Assembly: GCA_027083075.1 (NCBI GenBank)
Contig: JALWQQ010000003.1
Coordinates: forward strand, 1-9,690
Reading direction: 5' to 3'
DNA: 9,690 nt
DNA from: Campylobacteraceae bacterium
GTDB taxonomy: Bacteria; Campylobacterota; Campylobacteria; Campylobacterales; Sulfurovaceae
The first letter of the stretch is position 1; the number at the start of each line of letters is the position of its first letter. Positions 1 to 5,927 of this stretch are shown piece by piece. The position numbers and the translations under genes are program-made. The notes below the pieces were generated by a model. That model saw nothing but the letters and a program-made list of their open reading frames with translations, was not told the DNA's origin and searched no databases.

Positions 1-762
1 CCGGTGATCGAAGGCAAGCAAGAGAAGATCGTCATCGAAAGAGAGATCAGTAACCTCAACCGAAGCTTCGGAGCGCTCACCTCGGGCGAGATAGCGGCGC
101 GTTACGGCAACAAAGGATTGGAAGAGAGGGCGATCACCTACAAGCTTAAGGGTACGACGGGACAGTCTCTGGGTGCTTTCCTGATCAGGGGTATCGACAT
201 CTTTGTCGATGGTGCCGGTAACGACTACATCGGTAAGGGGATGAACGGCGGACGCATCGTAATCACTTCCGAAAAAGCGGGTAGAGGCTTTAGTCTCGGT
301 GGCAATACCTGCTTGTATGGTGCAACAGGCGGTAAGCTCTTTGTCGCCGGTCAGGTCGGCGAGCGCTTTGCAGTCAGAAACTCGGGCGCGATCACAGTCG
401 TCGAAGGTACGGGAGATCATCCGTGCGAGTACATGACCGGAGGTATCGCGGTGATCTTGGGACCCACCGGCGTAAATTTCGGTGCGGGAATGACCGGCGG
501 TAAAGCCTTCGTCTTGGATGAAAATAAAGACTTTTACGAAAAGATCAACCAAGAGTTGGTTGAGGCGGTACGCATCGATACCGAAGAGATGGATAGCGAG
601 ATGTTCGAGCTTAAACGCCTCTTGCAAGAGTATCTTGAAGCCACCGCATCCCCGAAAGCCAAAGAGATACTCGAAAACTTCAGAAGCTACATCGGTAAAT
701 TCTGGCTGGTCTTGCCGCGCGGTGCGGCGCCGACCAAAGAGACGGAGAAGAAGGGCGAATAG
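1..762 (+). CDS. gltB: Glutamate synthase large subunit, C-terminal part (5' end outside window)
   Basis: The reading frame is open from the first base and ends at TAG 760-762, so only the last 253 codons are visible. The protein is rich in regularly spaced glycines (for example GAGNDYIGKGMNGGR, GGNTCLYGATGGK, YMTGGIAVILG, NFGAGMTGGKAFV) over about visible residues 50-175. This is the right-handed beta-helix GXGXG domain that closes the large subunit of NADPH-type glutamate synthase. That enzyme converts glutamine plus 2-oxoglutarate to two glutamates in the cytoplasm. The tail KFWLVLP followed by a short charged stretch also fits a GltB C-terminus. The amidotransferase and FMN/Fe-S domains and the partner gltD are not visible. 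Formylmethanofuran dehydrogenase subunit C and archaeal-type split GXGXG proteins share this fold, but the C-terminal extension and the bacterial context favour gltB. Confidence 0.88.
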   Translation, partial: PVIEGKQEKIVIEREISNLNRSFGALTSGEIAARYGNKGLEERAITYKLKGTTGQSLGAFLIRGIDIFVDGAGNDYIGKGMNGGRIVITSEKAGRGFSLGGNTCLYGATGGKLFVAGQVGERFAVRNSGAITVVEGTGDHPCEYMTGGIAVILGPTGVNFGAGMTGGKAFVLDENKDFYEKINQELVEAVRIDTEEMDSEMFELKRLLQEYLEATASPKAKEILENFRSYIGKFWLVLPRGAAPTKETEKKGE

Positions 763-763
763 C

Positions 764-1501
764 TTGCAACGCCTCTCTGCATTTCTTAACTCTGCGATCG
801 CCGCCAACAAAGAGATTCATGACGCTCTCGATACTTTTCGTCCCGAGTGGTATGAAAAACATGCCATCGGTGCAGGCGGGGATCGCAGTAGCGGACTCGA
901 TCTCTTTGCCGAGGAGATTTTTATAAGACACCTGCACCCTTTCGGTCGTATCGAGTCGGAGGAGTCGGGTGTCGTCGGCGAGGGTGAAGCGAGTATTATC
1001 CTCGATCCGATCGACGGTAGCAGCAATGCCCTTTCGCATTTTCCCTACTATGGCACTTCCGCGGCTTTGCAAAACGCATCGGGGCTTTTGGAGGAGGCGA
1101 TTGTCTGCAACCTCGCTAATGGCGATATCTTTATGCGTACGGCAGAGGGCAAGAAGCTCTATGCCTCACTACATCACGATCGCATCGAACCTTTGGTAGC
1201 TTTAAGTCGCGATGCCGAGATAGGGCTCTTTGAGAAGGCGTATGCGCAGCCTGCCTTGGTGGCTGCACTTGACGAGGCGGGACTGAAGTTTCGTGCACCG
1301 GGTGCGGTGGCGCTTTCGCTGGCGTACGCACATACGGTAAATTATGTACTCTTCGTCGGTGATGTCCGTATCTACGATTTTGCCGCGGGACTGGCGCTTT
1401 GCGAAGGTTTGGAGGTCTATGTCCAGCAAGATTATGTTATAGTATCGAAAAGTAAAAAGATAGCGCAACAACTGCTTGATATCGTCGAGTCGCAAAGATA
1501 G
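764..1501 (+). CDS. Inositol monophosphatase / fructose-bisphosphatase-fold phosphatase, TTG start
   Basis: A 245-residue protein of the Mg2+-dependent, Li+-sensitive phosphatase superfamily. The metal-site motifs are all present: an acidic pair in ESEESG (E66, E67), DPIDGSSN at 81-88, and DFAAG at 205-209, equivalent to the family's WDxAAG. The probable reaction is hydrolysis of a sugar or inositol phosphate monoester in the cytoplasm. The substrate cannot be read off: DPIDG is IMPase-like, while GSSN recalls fructose-1,6-bisphosphatase, and a CysQ-like nucleotidase is also possible. I chose TTG 764 because the frame has no ATG until 851, already past conserved N-terminal sequence, and the purine-rich GAGAAGAAGGG (746-756) is a good ribosome site. 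The start lies one base after the gltB stop, so translation is probably coupled. The next gene, accD, follows after 8 bases. Confidence 0.82.
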   Translation: MQRLSAFLNSAIAANKEIHDALDTFRPEWYEKHAIGAGGDRSSGLDLFAEEIFIRHLHPFGRIESEESGVVGEGEASIILDPIDGSSNALSHFPYYGTSAALQNASGLLEEAIVCNLANGDIFMRTAEGKKLYASLHHDRIEPLVALSRDAEIGLFEKAYAQPALVAALDEAGLKFRAPGAVALSLAYAHTVNYVLFVGDVRIYDFAAGLALCEGLEVYVQQDYVIVSKSKKIAQQLLDIVESQR

Positions 1502-1509
1502 GAGAGAAG

Positions 1510-2412
1510 ATGTTTTTTGGGAAACTTTTCGGCAAAGAGGAGAAGAGAGAGGAGACGCGCAACCAGTGGATCAAGTGTCCGAAGTGCACCTCTTTGATGT
1601 TTTATAAAGAGGTAGAGTCAAAGCTCAATGTCTGCCCTAAGTGTAACCACCACTTTCGCATCGGTGCTGCGCAGCGCATCGAGATATTGGCGGACGAGGG
1701 CTCTTTTGTCGAGCATGATGCGACGCTCACGCCTGTCGATCCGCTCAAGTTCAGCGACAAGAAATCCTACAAAAAACGCTTAGAAGAGGCAAAGGCAAAA
1801 ACAGGCAAAAGTTCCGCCGTGATTAGCGGTTCGTGTACGATAGAAGCTCAGCCTGCAGAGCTGTGTGTTTTTGATTTTGCCTTTATGGGCGGCAGTCTCG
1901 GAAGTGTCGAGGGCGAGAAGATCAAACGTGCCGTCGATCGCGCCATCGAAAAGCGATGCGGTTTGGTCATTGTCTCTGCTTCGGGCGGTGCGCGTATGCA
2001 GGAGAGTACCTATTCGCTCTTGCAGATGAGTAAAACCTCTGCAGCGCTACGCAAGCTTCATGACGAAGGGTTGCCTTACATTTCCGTACTGACCGATCCG
2101 ACGATGGGCGGGGTTTCCGCCTCGTTTGCGATGCTGGGTGACATTATTATGGCAGAACCTGGTGCATTGATCGGTTTTGCGGGGCAGCGGGTTATCAAGC
2201 AGACGGTGGGTGTCGATCTGCCCGAAGGTTTTCAGCGTTCCGAGTTTTTGCTTGAGCACGGTCTGATCGATATGGTCGTTTCACGCGGTGATCTTAAGCA
2301 GACGATCGGCGATCTGTTGGCGCTTATGTTGCCGCAGGCAAAGGGTGTTGACGCCAAAAAAGAGCCTCAAGAGCAGCCTGAAGCAGAAGCGGAAGAGGAG
2401 ACGAATGTCTAA
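1510..2412 (+). CDS. accD: Acetyl-CoA carboxylase carboxyltransferase subunit beta
   Basis: A 300-residue protein, close to the usual AccD length. With AccA it transfers the carboxyl group from carboxybiotin to acetyl-CoA, the committed step of fatty acid synthesis in the cytoplasm. An N-terminal C4 zinc ribbon is visible: C23-x2-C26 and C42-x2-C45 (IKCPKC, VCPKCNHHFRI). The crotonase-like core follows, with the oxyanion-hole sequence SASGGARMQE at 156-165 and the second glycine pair MGG at 199-201 before VSASFAMLGD. The last 17 residues form a very acidic tail, beyond the conserved fold. The ribosome site AGGAGAGAAG (1500-1509) lies just upstream of ATG 1510. The gene overlaps the following ThiE-like gene by 8 bases. 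The biotin carrier and accA are not in the window, which is common in this group. Confidence 0.97.
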   Translation: MFFGKLFGKEEKREETRNQWIKCPKCTSLMFYKEVESKLNVCPKCNHHFRIGAAQRIEILADEGSFVEHDATLTPVDPLKFSDKKSYKKRLEEAKAKTGKSSAVISGSCTIEAQPAELCVFDFAFMGGSLGSVEGEKIKRAVDRAIEKRCGLVIVSASGGARMQESTYSLLQMSKTSAALRKLHDEGLPYISVLTDPTMGGVSASFAMLGDIIMAEPGALIGFAGQRVIKQTVGVDLPEGFQRSEFLLEHGLIDMVVSRGDLKQTIGDLLALMLPQAKGVDAKKEPQEQPEAEAEEETNV

Positions 2413-2986
2413 GCTCTACGCACTGCTCGACAAAGCGACCCTGCAACGCTACGGATGGGATATTCCCCGTTTTTTCAAGCGTATAACAGACTTAGATGAA
2501 CCCCCAACGCTCTTACAATACCGCAATAAAACGGGTGATGATGACGAAGTGATCGCCGATCTGCAAACGATACGCAGATACTATCAAGGCACCCTGATAC
2601 TCAACGATCGCTTAGCACTTGTTGCGCATGCCGACGGGATCCATCTCGGACAAGAGGATCTGTGCGACGTCGATAGCGATATCGTTCGCGCCGCCGCTAC
2701 GGTAAGGGCGCACATCGGTGAGCGGATTTTCGGACTTTCGACCCATAACCGTGTAGAGATAGAGGAGGCAAATCGCTTGCCGCTGGATTACATCGGACTG
2801 GGAGCATACCGCTCGACAGGCACCAAAAAAGAGGCCACCGTCGCAGGTGAGAAGCTTTTGGCGTTAGCAAGACTCTCTAAACACCCCGTAGCGCTTATCG
2901 GCGGTGTTCGCTTGGAAGATCGCTTTGATGAAAGTATCGCCTATAAGGTGGTCGGAAGCGGATTGCTTAGCCAAGACAATCGATAA
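2405..2986 (+). CDS. ThiE/TenI-family protein (thiamine phosphate synthase-like)
   Basis: A 193-residue TIM-barrel protein of the ThiE/TenI family, slightly shorter than typical ThiE (about 210). Family marks run in order: QYRNK at 38-42 (usual QxRxK), LNDRLALVAHADGIHLGQEDL at 66-86 (shown here in parts: NDR 67-69, ADGIHLGQ 76-83), GLSTH at 110-114, DYIGLGA at 128-134, STGTKK at 137-142 and IGGV at 165-168. ThiE joins hydroxymethylpyrimidine diphosphate and thiazole phosphate to thiamine phosphate; TenI relatives isomerise the thiazole instead, and the two cannot be separated confidently here. The start ATG 2405 lies inside the accD tail (ATGTCTAA), with GAAGAGGAG just upstream serving as ribosome site, so translation is probably coupled to accD. 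No thiamine gene is nearby, so the role is inferred from family only. Confidence 0.8.
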   Translation: MSKLYALLDKATLQRYGWDIPRFFKRITDLDEPPTLLQYRNKTGDDDEVIADLQTIRRYYQGTLILNDRLALVAHADGIHLGQEDLCDVDSDIVRAAATVRAHIGERIFGLSTHNRVEIEEANRLPLDYIGLGAYRSTGTKKEATVAGEKLLALARLSKHPVALIGGVRLEDRFDESIAYKVVGSGLLSQDNR

Positions 2987-3020
2987 GATACAAGCACCGT
3001 AATTTTAAGCACTTCTTTTC

Positions 3021-3026
3021 TATAAT
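3021..3026 (+). promoter_or_regulatory. Predicted sigma-70 -10 element for mscL
   Basis: A perfect TATAAT stands 38 bases before the mscL start, in a T-rich stretch (3004-3020). No recognisable -35 hexamer is present at the right spacing, which is usual for Campylobacterota vegetative promoters. The 78-base gap after the ThiE-like gene is the first real break in the plus-strand run, so a new transcription unit here is reasonable. Confidence 0.6.
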
Positions 3027-3064
3027 AGTTTCATATTGAATTCAACATGTGGGAGGAAGGAAGA

Positions 3065-3496
3065 ATGCTTGAGGAATTTAAAAAGTTTCTCATCAAGGGA
3101 AATATGGTCGATATGGCCGTCGGCTTTATCTTCGGCGCGGCGTTTGCTACGGTAGTCAAATCATTGGTTAAGAACGTTATAATGCCACCGATCGGTCAAC
3201 TGTTGGGCGGTGTTGATTTTTCGCAGCTCTTTATCGCATTGGATGGCAAAGAGTATGCATCACTCAAGGCGCTTGAAAAGGCGGGTGCACCGGCGATCAA
3301 GTATGGCGTCTTTATCAACGATGTGATTTCGTTTTTGATCCTCGGTTTTGTGATGTTTATGTTCATCAAAGCTTACAATAAAATGAAAGAGGAGGAGCCC
3401 AAGGCGGCGCCGACGACAAAAGTATGCGGCGATTGTGCGATGGAGATCCCCATCGAAGCCAAAAAGTGTCCCTACTGCGGCAACACGAACGTTTAA
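3065..3496 (+). CDS. mscL: Large-conductance mechanosensitive channel with C-terminal zinc-ribbon-like tail
   Basis: A 143-residue inner-membrane channel that opens on hypo-osmotic shock. The N-terminal amphipathic helix LEEFKKFLIKGNMVDMAVG leads into TM1 (about 14-40, with FIFGAAFATVVKSLV and the NVIMPPIG turn). A periplasmic loop follows (about 45-78) and then TM2 (about 82-105, GVFINDVISFLILGFVMFMF). After a Lys/Glu-rich linker the protein ends in C121-x2-C124 and C135-x2-C138 (CGDCAMEIPIEAKKCPYC). This replaces the helical bundle tail known from E. coli MscL; similar cysteine tails occur in other bacterial MscL proteins. I chose ATG 3065 because GGGAGGAAGG (3051-3060) is an excellent ribosome site for it; the in-frame ATG 3047 lies upstream of that site. 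The stop overlaps the tcdA stop on the other strand. Confidence 0.95.
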   Translation: MLEEFKKFLIKGNMVDMAVGFIFGAAFATVVKSLVKNVIMPPIGQLLGGVDFSQLFIALDGKEYASLKALEKAGAPAIKYGVFINDVISFLILGFVMFMFIKAYNKMKEEEPKAAPTTKVCGDCAMEIPIEAKKCPYCGNTNV

Positions 3497-4131
3497 GAGA
3501 GTATCCGCTTGATCGCCTCTGAGCAGGCGGTCAAACCGAAAGCGCCGGTAACGGCGACACACGAACCTTTCTCTTTGCACCTATCCTCTTCAGGTGAGAA
3601 GATCACTGTAAAATTTCGATCGAATTTTGCTTTTTTGAGTTCATTGCGCACTTTGCGCGCCAGTGCATTGCCATGGGTTTTCCAGATGCTTGCCACCTCT
3701 ATCTTGCTTGTATCGAAGCGTTTCGCCGACCCCATCGCCATAATGAGTTTAGCGTAGCAGCGTTTGGCGAGTTCTATTTTGACCGGTGTGGTATCGCACG
3801 CATCGATCACGATATCGTAGGGCGAGAAGTCAAAGGCTTGTACCCACGCTCTATCCATCTTGACATCGATGGTTTCGACGCCGGGGTAGAGTGCTGCGAC
3901 CCTCTCGGTTTTTTTCATCCCGATCGCACCGTCGGAGCCTATCTGGCGGTTGCGGTTGCTCTCGTCGTAGCGATCATAATCGATCACCGTGATCTTCTGT
4001 ACCCCTGTACGGTAGAGGCAATCGAGCGCATAGCTACCGACACCCCCGACACCGAGGATCAAAACGGAAGCTTGTTGCAATTTGGCAAAATCCTCATCGC
4101 CAAAAAGCATTCGACACCGTTCAAAACGCAT
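3493..4131 (-). CDS. tcdA: tRNA threonylcarbamoyladenosine dehydratase-like ThiF/E1 family protein
   Basis: A 212-residue member of the ThiF/MoeB/E1 adenylating family, most like TcdA (CsdL), which uses ATP to cyclise the t6A modification at tRNA position 37. Visible marks are the nucleotide-binding loop GVGGVG at 27-32, the acidic residue D51 ending beta-2 (TVIDYD), the NRNRQIG segment at 59-65 and DACDTT at 110-115. The stretch GNALARKVRNELKK at 154-167 resembles TcdA's DPLAAKLRERLK. The protein is shorter than E. coli TcdA (268) and lacks the ThiF/MoeB double CxxC zinc site, which favours the dehydratase branch. ATG 4131 is preceded by GAGGAAA; the upstream in-frame ATG 4149 has no properly spaced site. 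Inferred: it formerly followed surE in one operon, now split by the ATPase segment. Confidence 0.85.
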   Translation of the reverse strand: MRFERCRMLFGDEDFAKLQQASVLILGVGGVGSYALDCLYRTGVQKITVIDYDRYDESNRNRQIGSDGAIGMKKTERVAALYPGVETIDVKMDRAWVQAFDFSPYDIVIDACDTTPVKIELAKRCYAKLIMAMGSAKRFDTSKIEVASIWKTHGNALARKVRNELKKAKFDRNFTVIFSPEEDRCKEKGSCVAVTGAFGLTACSEAIKRILS

Positions 4132-4141
4132 AATTTCCTCA

Positions 4142-4192
4142 CACTCCATTCCTCATTCCCTCATCCTTAACTCCTAACTCCTCATTTCTAAT
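4142..4192. repeat. Left copy of flanking direct repeat (pyrimidine-rich)
   Basis: A 51-base C/T-rich stretch on the plus strand that begins CACTCCATTCCT and ends CTCATTTCTAAT. Its internal units vary around CTAACTC and TCATTCC. It has the same orientation, the same beginning (CACTC, CATTCCT) and the same end (TTCTAAT) as the stretch at 5928-5976, though the inner units differ. It starts 2 bases upstream of the tcdA ribosome site, so it lies in the tcdA leader. Confidence 0.65.
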
Positions 4193-4220
4193 AGAATCCT
4201 CTGAATAACTCCGCTTAGAG

Positions 4221-4303
4221 GTTTCACGCGATGGCGACAAAGGAGCACCCAACCCATGAAATGGGCGCTTGCGTTTGCGACTGCCAGAGCTATCGCATGA
4301 AAC
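4221..4303. repeat. Inverted repeat with inner hairpin between tcdA and the ATPase gene
   Basis: GTTTCACGCGAT (4221-4232) pairs with ATCGCATGAAAC (4292-4303), eleven pairs of twelve with one C-A mismatch. Inside it, CCCAT (4253-4257) and ATGGG (4261-4265) form a tight hairpin with the three-base loop GAA. A smaller pair, CCTCT (4199-4203) and AGAGG (4217-4221), lies just to the left. The rest of the 4132-4402 gap shows no convincing gene. The block could be a palindromic repeat element or a structured RNA; its function is unknown. Confidence 0.5.
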
Positions 4304-4360
4304 AGGCAATATTTCAGGGATCTCAATAAAGCTATAGATTAGCAAAATGAGACTTAATGG

Positions 4361-4387
4361 AAAAACGGGTTGCTTAAAAACCTAAGC
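4361..4387 (-). terminator. Weak candidate terminator after the ATPase gene
   Basis: On the minus strand, 16 bases past the ATPase stop, GCTTA (4387-4383) and TAAGC (4376-4372) form a 5-bp stem, followed after six bases by TTTTT (4365-4361). The stem is short and A+T-rich and the T run is displaced, so read-through towards tcdA is likely even if the structure acts. Confidence 0.25.
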
Positions 4388-4402
4388 GGTGATATAGACA
4401 GG

Positions 4403-5722
4403 TCAGTGCTCTAAATAATCATCTTTAGTTATAACTAAAAAACGCTCTTTTAAATTATGTTTTACATATTTAGATTTTTTAACCAATTGGTAAAGAACTT
4501 GCTCTTTATTTACGCTATTACGCCATTTGCACTCAATAAAACAGATATTTGTCTCATCCATAGCAATCAAATCTATCTCTTCATTTTTATTCCACCATCT
4601 GCCAACTTTTTTAGGGACAAAATCGAGATATTTTGATGGATGTTGCAATATATCTTCGGCTACGAAATCTTCAAAAGCAAAAGATACAAATCTATCGTTA
4701 AAATTTTTCTCTACCTCTTCTAAAACTGCATCGACTTGATTGATCTCTAATAAATTGTAATTTTTATAGACATAAAAGAACCAAAATTGTAAAAATTTAT
4801 CTTTAAACCTATATCGCCCCATCTTACTTTTTAAAGGGTTTGTTTCGGTTACCGGTACCTCTTTAATTAAAATATCTAAATCTATCAACTTTAAAAGATA
4901 GCGGGTTATATGGGTTGATGGCACTTGCAGTTTAGAAGCGATATTTCCAACTTTTGTATCGCCTTTAGAGATAGTTTCTAAAATAGAAAAGTAGGTAGAT
5001 ACTTCGCCAAGCTCTTGCCTTAATAAAAAGTTACCCTCGCTATAAAGAAAAGAGTTTTTATTTAAGATATTGTCTCTAACATTTTCTAAAAATGTTTTAT
5101 CCTCTTCGTAAAGCTCCAGATATTTGGGTATTGTCCCAAAAGATGCAAATATTCTCATCTGCTCTTCTTTGCTAACAGATGGTAAAAACTCTTTAATATA
5201 TTTAAACAACAGTGGCTTTAAGTGTATATTGGAAGTTCTTCTTCCATATAGCGGCGCCGAGTAATCCAATATTTCTGAATGCATCATCGATATAACCGAA
5301 CCGGATAGAATTAAATGGATATTTTTACTCTTTAACTGCATATCCCAAATCATTTGAAGCGAAGAAGAAAACGACTTATCCACCTTACATAAATTCTGAT
5401 ACTCATCTATAACCAATACAAGTTTTTTATCAAAACTGTACTCATTCAAAAGCTCAAAAAGCTGACTAAAACGCTCTAATTTTATATCTTTTAAATAGGG
5501 TTTGTTTATTAACTTAAGCAGTTGAGGCTTTAAATTCTCTAACTGTATAGCAAATGCAGCTTCGGTAGCATATATAAAAAGAGAAGGTTTATCTTTGATA
5601 TACTCATAAATCAAAGCGGTCTTACCAACCCTTCTACGCCCATAAATCACAGTAAAAGCAGAACCCTCTCTTTTATACTCTTTTTCTAAAAGCTGCAACT
5701 CATTTTCTCTGTTGTAAAACAT
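4403..5722 (-). CDS. AAA-type ATPase fused to winged helix and DUF234/PD-(D/E)xK-like domain
   Basis: A 439-residue protein of the prokaryotic ATPase_2 (PF01637) plus DUF234 (PF03008) type, whose biological role is not established. The P-loop GRRRVGKT is at 28-35, Walker B LVLVIDE at 101-107 and a sensor-like LILSGS at 137-142. A winged-helix segment spans about 245-290 (KVGNIASKLQVPSTHITRYL). The C-terminal part shows the layout of a PD-(D/E)xK nuclease fold: E351, then E382-I-D384 and E397-C-K399 after a WWNKNEE segment. No signal peptide or membrane segment is seen. The gene is far richer in A+T than its neighbours (bases 4441-4500 have 13 G+C of 60, against 34 of 60 at 7261-7320), which points to horizontal transfer. 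I chose ATG 5722 because relatives begin close to the NRExEL motif and GAAAGA precedes it; ATG 5737 is possible. It lies between direct repeats. Confidence 0.88.
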   Translation of the reverse strand: MFYNRENELQLLEKEYKREGSAFTVIYGRRRVGKTALIYEYIKDKPSLFIYATEAAFAIQLENLKPQLLKLINKPYLKDIKLERFSQLFELLNEYSFDKKLVLVIDEYQNLCKVDKSFSSSLQMIWDMQLKSKNIHLILSGSVISMMHSEILDYSAPLYGRRTSNIHLKPLLFKYIKEFLPSVSKEEQMRIFASFGTIPKYLELYEEDKTFLENVRDNILNKNSFLYSEGNFLLRQELGEVSTYFSILETISKGDTKVGNIASKLQVPSTHITRYLLKLIDLDILIKEVPVTETNPLKSKMGRYRFKDKFLQFWFFYVYKNYNLLEINQVDAVLEEVEKNFNDRFVSFAFEDFVAEDILQHPSKYLDFVPKKVGRWWNKNEEIDLIAMDETNICFIECKWRNSVNKEQVLYQLVKKSKYVKHNLKERFLVITKDDYLEH

Positions 5723-5753
5723 TATGTTATCTTTCATTATGATTTATTTCATA

Positions 5754-5759
5754 ATTATA
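5754..5759 (-). promoter_or_regulatory. Predicted -10 element for the ATPase gene
   Basis: On the minus strand a perfect TATAAT stands 31 bases upstream of ATG 5722 and 16 bases upstream of ATG 5737. The -35 region is not recognisable. With transcription starting about 7 bases downstream, the leader to ATG 5737 would be only about 10 bases, too short for a ribosome site, which again favours ATG 5722. Confidence 0.5.
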
Positions 5760-5823
5760 ACAACTTTATCTTAAATCCCTCGGGTACCATTTCCCGATCC
5801 TTAGGTCGTAACCTTGTGATATA

Positions 5824-5853
5824 ATGTGCCGATGGAAGATCGGCACATCTTCC
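5824..5853. repeat. Two mutually exclusive hairpins downstream of surE
   Basis: ATGTGCCGAT (5824-5833) and ATCGGCACAT (5839-5848) form a perfect 10-bp stem with a five-base loop GGAAG. The loop plus neighbouring bases, GGAAGAT (5834-5840), can instead pair with ATCTTCC (5847-5853) around the loop CGGCAC. Only one can form at a time. No long T run follows on either strand, so this is not a standard terminator. A TATAAT on the plus strand (5820-5825) overlaps its left edge, but no gene follows on that strand. Confidence 0.55.
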
Positions 5854-5869
5854 TTATTTCTCATTACAT

Positions 5870-5922
5870 CGGGGTCAAGCCCGAAACGATAACGCTAAAG
5901 CATTATCATTGAGGTCAGACTC
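5870..5922. repeat. Degenerate REP-like palindromic element
   Basis: The stretch holds GGGGTCAAGCCCG (5871-5883), whose complement CGGGCTTGACCCC resembles the core of palindromic intergenic repeats seen in several bacterial phyla. Next comes an imperfect hairpin, GATAACGC (5888-5895) with GCATTATC (5900-5907) around TAAA, and then GAGGTCAGACTCCTC (5911-5925), itself nearly palindromic. No coding potential is seen. Whether it recurs in the genome cannot be judged here. Confidence 0.4.
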
Positions 5923-5927
5923 CTCTT

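Noticed and set aside
518..763. Longer reading of the phosphatase gene starting at ATG 518 inside gltB
   Set aside because: The added 82 residues are Arg/Lys/Ser-rich out-of-frame gltB sequence with no family resemblance; TTG 764 with a good ribosome site explains the start.
2961..2981. Possible terminator after the ThiE-like gene (GATTG...CAATC)
   Set aside because: Only a 5-bp stem, overlapping the coding end, with no T run behind it.
3047..3064. Upstream ATG 3047 as mscL start
   Set aside because: It would translate the strong ribosome site itself (MWEEGR) and has none of its own; MscL proteins begin near the LEEFKKF helix.
3673..4170. Plus-strand open frame of 165 codons antisense to tcdA
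   Set aside because: Composition is that of a complementary-frame shadow; the minus-strand protein has clear ThiF-family motifs throughout.
4221..4303. Structured block considered as a tRNA, SRP RNA or tmRNA
   Set aside because: No cloverleaf with T-loop or CCA, no conserved SRP or tmRNA motifs could be found.
4139..4345. Minus-strand open frame of 68 codons between the ATPase gene and tcdA
   Set aside because: It runs through the inverted repeat and the simple repeat (ending in repeat-derived Asn-Glu-Glu-Leu-Gly type sequence), has no ribosome site and resembles no family.
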